Position numbers and translations under genes: made by a program
Notes under the pieces: model-generated
The model's input: only the letters and a program-made list of their open reading frames with translations
Databases searched by the model: none
Told to the model about the DNA's origin: nothing
Shown: in pieces, positions 16,421 to 25,028 of the stretch
How the letters are laid out: every line of letters begins with the position of its first letter
How positions within the stretch are numbered: position 1 is the stretch's first letter
Source of the DNA: Candidatus Poribacteria bacterium
GTDB taxonomy: Bacteria; Poribacteria; WGA-4E; PCPOR2b
Assembly (NCBI GenBank): GCA_022822005.1
Contig: JAJECO010000031.1
Coordinates: 1-35,028 of the forward strand
Direction of reading: 5' to 3'
DNA length: 35,028 nucleotides

Positions 16421-17194
16421 ATGGACCTTTTCGATGCTATCGCCCAACGCCGCACCCATCGCGGCGACTTTCGCAAAGACGCAATTTCTGAGGAACACCT
16501 TGACCAACTCATCCAATCGGCGCAGTGGGCGCCCTCCCCATTCAACACACAGCCTTGGGAGTTCCTCATTATTCGTGAAAACGCTGGGAAAAGCGCCCTT
16601 GCGGAGTTGACCGCGAAGAGTGTTGTTGATCAATTCAAAGACAGTACTTTTCTGGATGACAATAGCCGCTGGATGCGTCTGACAGAAGCGGAGTGGGAAG
16701 AACGCCGCGACGGCGTGCTGCTGACCGATCATGTTGATCTCCCGCCGATGTTCCGTAAAGATCCGACTAAACTCAAGCCACTTCTGAAACATGCGAAACA
16801 TCTCAGTATTCTGGGACATCTGGGCGCAGGCAAGGTGCCGGCCAAAGAAATCTCCGAGCTTGTCCGCAGTTCGCCGCTGCTCCTCCTCGTCCTGATGGAC
16901 GGTACCAGACGCCCGCCCGGCGAAGGCGGGGATCGGTGGATGTGGCTGGGCATGGGCGCTGCCGTAGAGAACCTACTCCTAACGGCCACAGCACTTGAAA
17001 TCGGCACACAGTTTGTCAGTGCACCGCTGGAAAGTCAGGATGATCGAGAAAAAATTCAGGAATCCTTTAATATCCCAGACTCCCATGAGATTATTACGCT
17101 GCTGCGACTCGGCTACCTTGACACGCCAAGCGGTAAATCCGTCCGTTTGTCCTCATCGACGGTTGTGCACCACGAAAATTATCAACCCAAATAG
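16421..17194 (+). CDS. Nitroreductase family flavoprotein
   Basis: The 257-residue protein has the FMN-binding N terminus of nitroreductases: MDLFDAIAQRRTHRGDF (R10, R11) and SAQWAPSPFNTQPWEFLI (about 33-50), where Ser and Asn contact FMN and the substrate. The central part is longer than in minimal family members (residues ~75-150). WMWLGMGAAVENLLLTATALEIGT (about 173-196) is the typical dimer helix. Members reduce nitro groups, quinones, or act in dehalogenation and cofactor metabolism; the substrate here is unknown. AGGAG lies 6 bases before the ATG. Confidence 0.9.
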   Translation: MDLFDAIAQRRTHRGDFRKDAISEEHLDQLIQSAQWAPSPFNTQPWEFLIIRENAGKSALAELTAKSVVDQFKDSTFLDDNSRWMRLTEAEWEERRDGVLLTDHVDLPPMFRKDPTKLKPLLKHAKHLSILGHLGAGKVPAKEISELVRSSPLLLLVLMDGTRRPPGEGGDRWMWLGMGAAVENLLLTATALEIGTQFVSAPLESQDDREKIQESFNIPDSHEIITLLRLGYLDTPSGKSVRLSSSTVVHHENYQPK

Positions 17195-17366
17195 GGGCGT
17201 AGACCGTAACCGTTGAACAGATCGGGTTCATCAGTTCATTAGTTCAAAAGTTCATTAATCACAACCATGAACAAATGCATCAGTGAACCAGACGGCGGTG
17301 CGTCCATCTCTCGCGCTCCAGAGGAGCACAATGTCCAGTCCTCCCATTCAATGAAGCAGTGGACTA

Positions 17367-19016
17367 TTACAGCCGTCGAGCGATTGCGCTTAGCAGTTGA
17401 TCCAGCTCTCGGATCCGCATTAACTTGGCGCCCACTACCAAAACCGCTACGCCCAACCCAATCGGGACAAACACACCGATGAGCCGAGCGGTAATGCTTT
17501 CGACACCCAGCCATCCCTCAATCTGTGTGTAACTCCACCAGCAGACGCCCCCCATAACAGCAGAAGCAAGTGCGAGTTTAATTAGTAGTAGCCAGATGCG
17601 GGCTAATCCCAATTCGCCTGCCCTTCCGCGCAGAAGAAACAGCAACGCAAGGAAATTCAGCGTAATCGTGCAGGAGGTCGATAGTGCAAGGGATCGGTGG
17701 TCGAAGCCGAGCTGGTAGATAAAGAGGTAGTTCAGGGTGATATTGAGTCCAACGGTGCACAGGCTAATTATAGCAGGAGTGCGTGTGTCGTTGAAGGTAT
17801 AAAATCCGTCCGTCGCGATTTTGACTGCCGAAAAACCGCAGAGACCGAAGGCGTAGTAGAACAGGGCGCCCGCTGTCTGTTGCGTATCGAGAGGACTCGC
17901 TTGCCCCCCCTCAAAGATGAGGCGACAGATCGGTTCAGCAAGTACCATCAACCCGATCGATGCAGGCACCGTGAGCAGAAAGGTCAGACGCAGCGCATAC
18001 GAGAAAGAACGGCGATACGCCTCCATGTCTCCCTCTGTGACCAATTTCGCGAGGTTCGGCAGGGCGACGGTGGAGATCGCAACGCCAAAGACACCGATCG
18101 GTAGGTGCATGAGCCGAAAGGCACGATTAATCCAGGTCAGCCAGCCCCCGCCCTGCGATGCAAAGATTGAGTTGACCAGCACGTTTATCTGCAACGCAGC
18201 GACCCCAAGGATCGCCGGTCCGATCAGCCGCATCACCTGTTGCACCCGTTCGTCACGAAAGCTGAGAAGGGGCTGATAGCGGAATCCAACCCGCCGTGCT
18301 GACGGCACCTGGATTAGGAACTGCAACGCGCCTCCAACGACTACGCCAACCGCCATCGCCGTTGTCCGGTGTAGGTCAAGGCTCGGTGCGATATAGTAAC
18401 CCCACACCCCAACGATTAACGAACCCACGTTGAAAAAAGAGGACGCGGAGGCGGGCAACCCAAACTTGCCCTTGCTGTTGAGAAGCCCCATCGTGACCGC
18501 TGCCAGCGAAACCAGTATCAGGTACGGAAACATGATCTGGGTCAGGTAGACGGTCAGATCACGCTTGGACTCGAATCCGGAATGTTCCGACGGATCGAGC
18601 GGCACCTCTTGGAACCCCTTGCCGGTGAATATCAGATCGACGATAGCGGGGGCAGCGAAAATCCCAATGACCGTTATCAGTGTTAGCAGGAGGAAACTTG
18701 CGTTAAAAACTCGACTCGCCAAACGCCAAGCGGCTTCTTCGCCGTCCTCCAACTCGGTCGCTGTAAAGGTTGTGACAAACGCCTTGCTCAACGCGCCTTC
18801 GCCGAACAGATCCCGCATCAGGTTTGGGATTCGGAACGCCGCATAGAACGCATCACCGCCAACGCCGGCGGCAAAGTAGTAGGCAATCACCTTCTCTCGG
18901 ACCAGGCCCAGCAGCCGCGACGCCATGACGGCGACACTCACGATCCCGGCAGATCGGGTGACGCGCTGCTGGTCCTCGGAGGTTGTGGTTGTGGCGGTAT
19001 CAATTTCACTTTCCAT
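17367..19016 (-). CDS. murJ: Lipid II flippase MurJ
   Basis: The 549-residue multi-span protein moves lipid II across the inner membrane for peptidoglycan synthesis. The N-terminal third is strongly diagnostic: SRLLGLVREKVIAYYF (about 33-48), then GGDAFYAAFRIPNLMRDLFGEGALSKAF, the core of the MviN/MurJ family. About 14 hydrophobic segments follow, with FRLMHLPIGVFGVAIST in the seventh-helix region and a typical C-terminal end. No clear ribosome site precedes the ATG, but the gene starts 21 bp after the DUF4268-like gene, so coupling or read-through is likely. Its presence implies a peptidoglycan-containing, probably Gram-negative-type cell. Confidence 0.95.
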   Translation of the reverse strand: MESEIDTATTTTSEDQQRVTRSAGIVSVAVMASRLLGLVREKVIAYYFAAGVGGDAFYAAFRIPNLMRDLFGEGALSKAFVTTFTATELEDGEEAAWRLASRVFNASFLLLTLITVIGIFAAPAIVDLIFTGKGFQEVPLDPSEHSGFESKRDLTVYLTQIMFPYLILVSLAAVTMGLLNSKGKFGLPASASSFFNVGSLIVGVWGYYIAPSLDLHRTTAMAVGVVVGGALQFLIQVPSARRVGFRYQPLLSFRDERVQQVMRLIGPAILGVAALQINVLVNSIFASQGGGWLTWINRAFRLMHLPIGVFGVAISTVALPNLAKLVTEGDMEAYRRSFSYALRLTFLLTVPASIGLMVLAEPICRLIFEGGQASPLDTQQTAGALFYYAFGLCGFSAVKIATDGFYTFNDTRTPAIISLCTVGLNITLNYLFIYQLGFDHRSLALSTSCTITLNFLALLFLLRGRAGELGLARIWLLLIKLALASAVMGGVCWWSYTQIEGWLGVESITARLIGVFVPIGLGVAVLVVGAKLMRIRELDQLLSAIARRL

Positions 19017-19037
19017 TTATAGCCAATGCTTTTTCGT

Positions 19038-20021
19038 CTATTCGTCCGTCTCGTGCTCTTCGGGGAGATAATCGCTGGCATCGAGCCCCTTAACCAGCGG
19101 CGAGAAGACCTTGTGAAAGATTTCGAGTTTTTTACATAACCACTCGTGCTGTCTGTTCCAGTCTGAGCGGTCTTCGAGATCAATTTTCTCCAGAGAGAGG
19201 CTTATTTCGCTTCGCTCCCAATCGTCCTTTTCATCCCACTTCAGCTTGTCACCAATCTCTTCTTCGATATCTGCCTTTTCCCTTTTCAAGAGCTGGAAGT
19301 GAGGTTTTGCATCGGGGCCTCTAAGCGTAAGGCTCACACAGATCCATTTGTCTCTCACGCTAGCAGAAGCAGCGAGCAGAAACTTTGAGCGACCAATGCT
19401 AACACCTAGCCAGTTCGCAGTCCGAGGTTCTCTGGGGTTAATCACGCCGTCACGTTGTTCTAGAAGATTTCGTAGCTTCGTCCAGTATTCGAGATACAAC
19501 TGATTTGTGGTGCTTAATTCACCTCGCGATATTCTCGTAACAGTTTTCTGCCAACTGTTAGGATGTGAGACCACGTTAAACTTCGGTGCCATCGGTGAAT
19601 CATTAATTCGCCACAGTTGAATCTCCAGCCCAAAGAAGCTAAACCTTTCATCTGTAATCTCGTTGAGCCAATCCAGTGCAGCACGGTGTTCATCCGTAAA
19701 GCGTTCCGCGATCCATACTACTGTTACAGCCTCCAACCCGGCGGCGTATGTCAATAACTGTCCGAGATGGGTGTGATTTGTCCGCTCAAGCTGATTTTCA
19801 ATGACTACCCAATTGTCCGTTACTGTATCCTTACACAGAATATCAGCCCTGAACGGACCAACATTTTTTTCCTGCGCCTCGACTTCAAGCTCAACTCCAA
19901 TCGTCTCACTGAGCAGGCTTATATTTTCCTCACGAGCTAACCAAGGGGTGAAAACACTCGCTTCACCTTCCCAGAACTCCCGGAGCGGTACTTTGATTAA
20001 ACGTCCAAGTTCTTCTTCCAT
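19038..20021 (-). CDS. DUF4268-like protein with PD-(D/E)xK-type N-terminal domain
   Basis: The 327-residue protein is soluble. Residues ~30-110 look like a restriction-endonuclease fold: D60 in FRADILCKD, E75-x-Q77 in WVVIENQLE, then THLGQLLTYAAGL. Gln replaces Lys of the classical motif, as is common in this type of protein. The C-terminal half (about 150-320) resembles the DUF4268 domain, with WLGVSIGRSKFLLAASA and paired acidic and aromatic residues. Proteins of this kind are often found alone and their role is unproven; DNA repair or defence has been suggested by fold only. AGGAG and AAGG precede the ATG. It appears to be co-transcribed with murJ. Confidence 0.75.
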   Translation of the reverse strand: MEEELGRLIKVPLREFWEGEASVFTPWLAREENISLLSETIGVELEVEAQEKNVGPFRADILCKDTVTDNWVVIENQLERTNHTHLGQLLTYAAGLEAVTVVWIAERFTDEHRAALDWLNEITDERFSFFGLEIQLWRINDSPMAPKFNVVSHPNSWQKTVTRISRGELSTTNQLYLEYWTKLRNLLEQRDGVINPREPRTANWLGVSIGRSKFLLAASASVRDKWICVSLTLRGPDAKPHFQLLKREKADIEEEIGDKLKWDEKDDWERSEISLSLEKIDLEDRSDWNRQHEWLCKKLEIFHKVFSPLVKGLDASDYLPEEHETDE

Positions 20022-20037
20022 TAGCCTTATCTCCTCT

Positions 20038-20199
20038 ATAACCTTTGGTGCTAGTTAGTGAGAAAGCCGTTTCCACATTGTTCAAATCGCTTTGGATCCC
20101 GATTTATCGGGGAGTTCATTGGTTCATTCATTCTCCTTACGTTCTGCCTTTCGGATACACATGTCGCCCCTCTGGGGCTAAATGAACCGATAAACCAAT
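20038..20199 (+). repeat. Dispersed intergenic repeat, copy A
   Basis: This ~160-bp segment aligns on the same strand with 23767-23948. Shared landmarks in order are AACCTTTGGTG, GAGAAAG, CTTTGGATCCCG, the palindrome CCCGAT-TT-ATCGGG, GGGGAGTTCATTG with TTCATT words, and an identical 33-base block from 20154 that contains GCCCC-TCT-GGGGC. No ORF with a plausible product is present. It lies upstream of the DUF4268-like gene and may hold its promoter. Confidence 0.85.
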
Positions 20200-20253
20200 G
20201 ATTTTCACGCATCACGTTATTAACAACTGCAAACTAGCACCATTGGTTCTATA

Positions 20254-21486
20254 TCAATTCCAATCTACCGGCGATTTCATCTGTCCGAGCAGCGTGCGGC
20301 GCACCCAATCCAAGGATTGGACAACCAACCACCGACGAATATGATCGCTATCCTGATAATTGCGACTCCGCTCAAAGAGACGAGTCTTCCCAGGTCCATT
20401 CAAGGCAATAAAGGTAGAAGAATCTTCATAGGGTCCAATCATTGCAAGTCCCATACCACCCGACGGTGTCACATCCTCAGCGAGGGACACAGCGAGGGCA
20501 CGCGCTTCTTCAACATCCGTAGGGTCCGCGATGGCAGCATCCGCGTGTTTCGACGCCTCGGCTAAGTTTGCCGGGGATAGGTTAGTTGTAACCAAGTCGG
20601 CGTAGCCGGACTCAACGAGATCTCGTGCGAGTTGACCGCCGGCGAGTGTATCAACGACACCTATCTTGAGCGATTTTTCCTGCATCAACTCACCGACAAC
20701 CTCAGCCACCGTTACCTTCCCCACACCATACACGGCGACCCCCAACCGCTCACGGAGTTTTTCTTCCATCCCAGCGACAAGCGTATCGGCTTCCTCGTCC
20801 GTATCCGCCTTTGCGGTGATCCGCACGTCCGTCTGACCGATATGTGCTGCCAGTCCGACGGTAGGATTCCCCTCCGTCATCAGATCACCGATGCCCCGAT
20901 CGATATTACTCTCTCCCACCGCGCATGTGCGCAGCACACGAACCCGCGTCACCTTGATGCCACCCATGCGTTCAATCAGCAGCGGGATGACGGTGTTCTC
21001 CATCATGTGGTCCAGCTCCCTCGGAACACCCGGCAGCGAAATGATGCACCCACGGCCATTCACATCTTCGCTCAAATAGCAGGGGGCTGTTCCCACCGGG
21101 TTTGTCAACGGGGTTGCGCCTTCGGGAATGTAGGCTTGGCGTTTATTGTTGTCCGCCATTGGTCGACCAAAACGGTTGAAACGTGCGGCAATCTCCGCCT
21201 CTAATTCCGTGCTGTAAACCAGTTTACGGCCTGTCGCATTCGCAACCGCTTGGCGTGTGACATCGTCCACCGTCGGACCGATGCCGCCGGAGGTGATGAT
21301 GACATCCGACCGATCCAGCGCCAGGTTGAGGACCTCAGTCATTCGGTCAAGATTATCGCCGACAGTTGTTTTGTAGTATAGGTCAAGCCCAATATCTCGG
21401 AGTGCGAGTGCCAATCTGTTAGCGTTCGTGTCGACAATCTCTCCGAGCAGGAGCTCGGTTCCAATCATAACAATTTCTGCGTGCAT
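20254..21486 (-). CDS. cinA: CinA-like protein with intact N-terminal and degenerate C-terminal domain
   Basis: The 410-residue protein has a clear N-terminal COG1058/MoCF domain: EIVMIGTELLLGEIVDTNA (3-21), ITSGGIGPTVDDVT (about 64-77), and the SLPGVPRELDHMM segment. In CinA this part has ADP-ribose pyrophosphatase activity. The C-terminal half is recognisable as the CinA/PncC NMN-deamidase domain by position and by the end pattern (RRWLVVQSLDWVRRTLLG). However, the ESCTGG active-site motif reads DTLAGG, so the catalytic Ser is missing, and the TGIAGP segment is poorly kept. Deamidase activity is probably lost. The start is set at ATG 21486 with AGAGGT upstream; an in-frame TTG lies one codon earlier. 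Confidence 0.85.
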   Translation of the reverse strand: MHAEIVMIGTELLLGEIVDTNANRLALALRDIGLDLYYKTTVGDNLDRMTEVLNLALDRSDVIITSGGIGPTVDDVTRQAVANATGRKLVYSTELEAEIAARFNRFGRPMADNNKRQAYIPEGATPLTNPVGTAPCYLSEDVNGRGCIISLPGVPRELDHMMENTVIPLLIERMGGIKVTRVRVLRTCAVGESNIDRGIGDLMTEGNPTVGLAAHIGQTDVRITAKADTDEEADTLVAGMEEKLRERLGVAVYGVGKVTVAEVVGELMQEKSLKIGVVDTLAGGQLARDLVESGYADLVTTNLSPANLAEASKHADAAIADPTDVEEARALAVSLAEDVTPSGGMGLAMIGPYEDSSTFIALNGPGKTRLFERSRNYQDSDHIRRWLVVQSLDWVRRTLLGQMKSPVDWN

Positions 21487-21543
21487 CAAATACCTCTTAT
21501 GTTAAAATAAGGTTTAAGATTTTTCCGGATGTGCATCATACGA

Positions 21544-21577
21544 AGAAACCGAGTTTTGAAGAAAAAACTCGGTTTCT
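21544..21577 (-). terminator. Perfect 14-bp hairpin, probable terminator
   Basis: Arms AGAAACCGAGTTTT and AAAACTCGGTTTCT surround a 6-base loop. It lies about 60 bp past the stop of the unknown gene at 21639 and before cinA, both on the minus strand. The T-run is inside the stem instead of after it, so termination is plausible but not certain. A near copy occurs at 26963-26995. Confidence 0.55.
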
Positions 21578-21638
21578 GTTCCTATGGGATTTGAAGGGAA
21601 TGCAGATCTGTGTTTGTCACTGACAATGAATTAGTGGA

Positions 21639-22499
21639 TTAAACTGGATTATCCGCTCGTAACACAACATTGGTGGCTTCGAACTCCCAGACCTCGTTAT
21701 AAACGGTTGGACGGGGGCGGGCGGGCGGATAGTTGGGCGGTGGGTTGTTCGGATCTCGCAGTTCCAGACGATCTCGACCACGAGGCTTGTCCAGCCATTC
21801 CCGATCCGCATCCGATGCGTTGATCTCCCGCAGCAAGATGAACTCCACCCAGTCAAATGCGGAGATAGCGACCTGCGCCTGAAACACACGTTTAACGTCG
21901 TTTCCGTCCCAAGTGCGGAGGTCGGGCAGCATGATGGGACCTGTGCAGACTTGGAACTGCTTATTATCCTCTACATTGAGGTTCATAACATCTACAGGAT
22001 ATTCGACCGAGATCGAGAGTCCACGGTCGGCATCGCGGTAGGTTGACCTTGCGTTCAATAGATCGCCGTTCAGGGTTGCGTCACAGATCTCACCGATATC
22101 GGTTAGCTCAGAAAAGTTTTCATGAGAGCGCACATCAACCTTGTAACTTTGATAAATCTCGCTGAGCTTTCTCGTTGAGGCTTCCTCGGATTCGTTGCTC
22201 GGTCTTCTCGCGATGCTCAACTGGGATTCATCGCTGAAAGCCATACGCCACTCACCGCTTGGAATCTGGAACATGTTTCGGGACGCGATTGTGTACTCAC
22301 TCCGACACGGTGCCCCGAGAAACATTTTTCTAACATGTCCGCTCGATTCGTCTCGGACTTCGCAGCTGGCTTCGAGGCCGAATCGGACATGATACGCTTG
22401 GCCAGGTTCTCCCACAAAACCGCCAGTCCAACGATAGTAGGGATCGGGCGTCCATGGAAGTGAATGCCAAGTAAACGTGGAGCGTGAAAAATCAATCAC
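21639..22499 (-). CDS. Protein of unknown function
   Basis: I do not recognise this 286-residue protein. It starts at GTG 22499 with AAAGGAG 6 bases upstream, a strong ribosome site. It has no signal peptide and no membrane span. It is acidic and aromatic-rich (WHSLPWTPDPYYRWTGGF near 11-28), contains several Cys, and ends with a Pro-rich stretch (NPPPNYPPARPRP, about 252-264) before a short beta-like tail. The alternating pattern suggests a beta-sandwich. It starts 51 bp after the aldo/keto reductase gene on the same strand and is probably its operon partner. A hairpin follows its stop codon. Confidence 0.8.
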   Translation of the reverse strand: MIDFSRSTFTWHSLPWTPDPYYRWTGGFVGEPGQAYHVRFGLEASCEVRDESSGHVRKMFLGAPCRSEYTIASRNMFQIPSGEWRMAFSDESQLSIARRPSNESEEASTRKLSEIYQSYKVDVRSHENFSELTDIGEICDATLNGDLLNARSTYRDADRGLSISVEYPVDVMNLNVEDNKQFQVCTGPIMLPDLRTWDGNDVKRVFQAQVAISAFDWVEFILLREINASDADREWLDKPRGRDRLELRDPNNPPPNYPPARPRPTVYNEVWEFEATNVVLRADNPV

Positions 22500-22550
22500 A
22501 GTGTATCTCCTTTCAGGGGTTCATCAATCCAATATGCCAATGAACGAACA

Positions 22551-23501
22551 CTACCGATCCTTCAGGTAGACATAGGGTCTTCCCCGCCACCGCATCCGAC
22601 GGCCCCGCCCGATGATGGTCAGTTCATACCAATCATCGCGCTCCAGCGTAATATCCGCAGCCTTCGCGCCTTCCGCAATGTGGTCGGGATTGCCGGTGCC
22701 TACGAGTGGGATAACGCCGCCGGGCAGTGCCATGAGCCACGCCAAAGCGATCTGCCCCGGGGTTGTGCCGTATCGATCAGCGACTATCTTTACCTGTGCT
22801 ACGACGCCCTGCTCCCGTTGTTCCTGCCAATCACCGAACCCTTGATCGAAGGTGTGCGGCAGCGGTTTACTTCCCGTGAGCAGTCCACCTGCAAGTGGAC
22901 TGTAGCAGAGCATATTCATCTTCTTTTGTAGGCAGACCGCGGCGAGACCACCCTCCAATGGCTCTTGGATTAACAGGTGAAATAGCGTCTGGAGTGCTTC
23001 TACGCGGGTATAAGCGGAGATGGCGCGGATCTCATCTGGCGTATAGTTGCTGACGCCGACATGTCGAATCTTCCCTTCTGCTTTCAGATCTTCCAACGCA
23101 CGGGCGGTTTCCTCGGGATGCGCGAGATAGTCAATTCGGTGCGGTTGATAAAGGTCTATATAGTCCACCCCCAGCCGCTTGAGCGATCCCTCACAGCACT
23201 CCTTGATGTAGCCCCCGGACAGATTCCATGTATATACATTTTCGTACCGCAGGGCGGCGCATTTGGAGGCGATAATCACCTTTTCACGAGGGATATTGCC
23301 CTCTCGGATGGCTTCTCCGAGTATCTTTTCGGATTCGCCGTCACCGTAGATGTCAGCAGTGTCATATAGAGTGATGCCGAGTTCATAGGCACGATGGACG
23401 GTTGCGATGCTGCGTTCCTTCGCGGTGGGTGTTAGGCTCATGCACCCCAAGGCGACAAGAGAAACCTGCTCTCCGGTTGTGCCAAGCTCCACATATTTCA
23501 T
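22551..23501 (-). CDS. Aldo/keto reductase
   Basis: The 316-residue NADP-dependent (beta/alpha)8 barrel protein carries the AKR catalytic tetrad: D47 and Y52 (YDTADIYGDGES), K80 (IIASKCA) and H121 (LYQPHRID). Cofactor-loop features are SPLAGGLLTG and the C-terminal GTGNPDHIAE. The start is placed at ATG 23501 because AGGAGG lies 5 bases before it; the ORF can extend five codons further upstream, but that overlaps the ribosome site. It is upstream of the unknown gene and likely co-transcribed with it. Substrate unknown; sugars or keto compounds are usual. Confidence 0.93.
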   Translation of the reverse strand: MKYVELGTTGEQVSLVALGCMSLTPTAKERSIATVHRAYELGITLYDTADIYGDGESEKILGEAIREGNIPREKVIIASKCAALRYENVYTWNLSGGYIKECCEGSLKRLGVDYIDLYQPHRIDYLAHPEETARALEDLKAEGKIRHVGVSNYTPDEIRAISAYTRVEALQTLFHLLIQEPLEGGLAAVCLQKKMNMLCYSPLAGGLLTGSKPLPHTFDQGFGDWQEQREQGVVAQVKIVADRYGTTPGQIALAWLMALPGGVIPLVGTGNPDHIAEGAKAADITLERDDWYELTIIGRGRRMRWRGRPYVYLKDR

Positions 23502-23766
23502 TATTTCCTCCTGCATTGGTCGGCAGTGTCGGGTTCATTTGCAAAATTGGGTGGGGATTAAAAATTGTGTGTGACTGATAATATTCATTCACCCGCATAG
23601 TAGGTATAGACAGTGAGGGATTTTAGAAAGTCATTCGTTGGATCTACTGTCTTCAGGATTTTCGTATTGAGTAGAATTATAACTTTCAAGAGATAGAATT
23701 GCAAGCGGTAGTTTTGACGGGAAAAATGGGAATTTGGGCCATTCCTGTTTTGGTCCTAGCGGAGTA

Positions 23767-23948
23767 TTAACCTTTGGTGCGAGCTAATGAGAAAGTTGTT
23801 TCCAGCTTGTTGAAGTTGCTTTGGATCCCGCCTGTCCCGATGTATCGGGGAGTTCATTGATTCATTAGTTGGTTCATCCATTCTTCTTGCGTTCCGCCCT
23901 GCAGATACACATGTCGCCCCTCTGGGGCTAAATGAAGCGATGAACCAA
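23767..23948 (+). repeat. Dispersed intergenic repeat, copy B
   Basis: This is the same element as 20038-20199, with ~20 extra bases around the palindrome (CCCGAT-GT-ATCGGG) and the TTCATT words. The final block around ACACATGTCGCCCC is identical in both copies. It ends 9 bp before the -35 box of the next promoter. Confidence 0.85.
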
Positions 23949-23956
23949 TAAAGAAA

Positions 23957-23985
23957 TTGACAGAATAAACGACATTTATTATAAT
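23957..23985 (+). promoter_or_regulatory. Perfect-consensus sigma70 promoter
   Basis: TTGACA (23957-23962) and TATAAT (23980-23985) are separated by exactly 17 bases. The expected start of transcription near 23992 falls at the ribosome site GAGGAGG itself, giving a leader of only ~14 bases before ATG 24006. It should drive the three-gene operon to 26953. Confidence 0.85.
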
Positions 23986-24005
23986 CGCACTGAGGAGGAC
24001 GATTC

Positions 24006-25028
24006 ATGTTAAGAGCAGGAATTATCGGTTGTGGTGGAATTACTGAACGTCGGCATGGACCCGTGCTAGCAAGTCTGGAGGGACGTGTCACAGTTACCGC
24101 ACTGGCAGATCTCGCCCAAGGACGCCTTGATCTAATGGGCGGAAAACTGGGGGTTGCATCGGGGCATCTTTATACCGATTGGGAAGAGATGCTTGCCAAA
24201 GAAAAACTGGACTTGGTGCATATCTGCACCCCTCACCATCTGCACGAACCCCAAGCGATCGCTGCGATGGAGCGTGGTGCTCACGTATTTCTCGAAAAAC
24301 CTATCGCTACCAACTTGGAAGAGGTTGACCGGATGATCGCTGCGTCAGAGCGCACCGGTCGCAAGATGACGGTTGGGCATAATCAACTGTTCTCGGCGGC
24401 ACACCGGGCGGCGATGGAGCAGATACAGGCGGGCGCGATCGGATCGGTGTTTCTGGTGCGTTCCGAGGGCTTTGGTGGGTCCCACGTGGTGGGCAGAGGC
24501 GTCTCACAGCAGTGGCGCACCGAAGCCAGAGCTGGGGGCGGGGGTCCCCTAATCGACAACGGTTATCATCAAGTCTACACCGCACTCAACTATGTCGGCT
24601 CACCTGCGGTCAGGGTCTATGCACGAATCGGTCGCCATGTACAGGATATCGAGGTGGAGGACACGGCGCTAGTTCTGATTGAGCACACCAACGGGGCAAC
24701 AACTTCGATACAGGTCGGCTGGTCGGCGCTGGTGGGCGGCATCAGTGTGAATGAGATTTTGGGCACTGAGGGGCAGATCCGCTTTGGCGGCGAGGCACCG
24801 GTGGCGGTGTGGCGTAAGGAAACAGGAGAGTGGGCACATCCACCGGTGGAGAGTGAAGGACCGGACGAGCTTGGGTTGCCGGTGGCGGTGCGATGCTTCG
24901 TGGATGCGATTGAAAACGATGGGGAGGTTCCGGTCTCCCCTGCAGCAGGCCGTCATGTCTTGGCTATTATCGAGGCAGCATATCAGTCCGGTAAGAGCGG
25001 CGAATCGGTGGAGGTGGATAAGCCATGA
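24006..25028 (+). CDS. Gfo/Idh/MocA family oxidoreductase
   Basis: The 340-residue NAD(P)-dependent dehydrogenase has the N-terminal motif GIIGCGGITERRH (5-17), the EKP signature at 97-99 (VFLEKPIATN), and the catalytic pair D184 and H188 in PLIDNGYHQVY. It is of typical length. GAGGAGG lies ideally before the ATG. Its stop codon overlaps the start of the next gene (ATGA), so the two are translationally coupled. With a TIM-barrel isomerase and an aldo/keto reductase following, it probably acts on a sugar, sugar acid or inositol-type compound. Confidence 0.93.
   Translation: MLRAGIIGCGGITERRHGPVLASLEGRVTVTALADLAQGRLDLMGGKLGVASGHLYTDWEEMLAKEKLDLVHICTPHHLHEPQAIAAMERGAHVFLEKPIATNLEEVDRMIAASERTGRKMTVGHNQLFSAAHRAAMEQIQAGAIGSVFLVRSEGFGGSHVVGRGVSQQWRTEARAGGGGPLIDNGYHQVYTALNYVGSPAVRVYARIGRHVQDIEVEDTALVLIEHTNGATTSIQVGWSALVGGISVNEILGTEGQIRFGGEAPVAVWRKETGEWAHPPVESEGPDELGLPVAVRCFVDAIENDGEVPVSPAAGRHVLAIIEAAYQSGKSGESVEVDKP

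Larger units (their letters stand above)
23502..24005. other. Divergent intergenic region with repeat and promoter
   Basis: This ~500-bp gap between the divergent aldo/keto reductase and Gfo/Idh genes holds the dispersed repeat copy B and a consensus plus-strand promoter. Positions 23520-23760 are AT-rich without a convincing gene; a minus-strand promoter for the reductase is expected there but no consensus pair is clear. Confidence 0.6.

Noticed and set aside
20632-21204. 190-residue ORF on the plus strand
   Set aside because: Antisense to the CinA-like gene; His/Thr-rich shadow composition.
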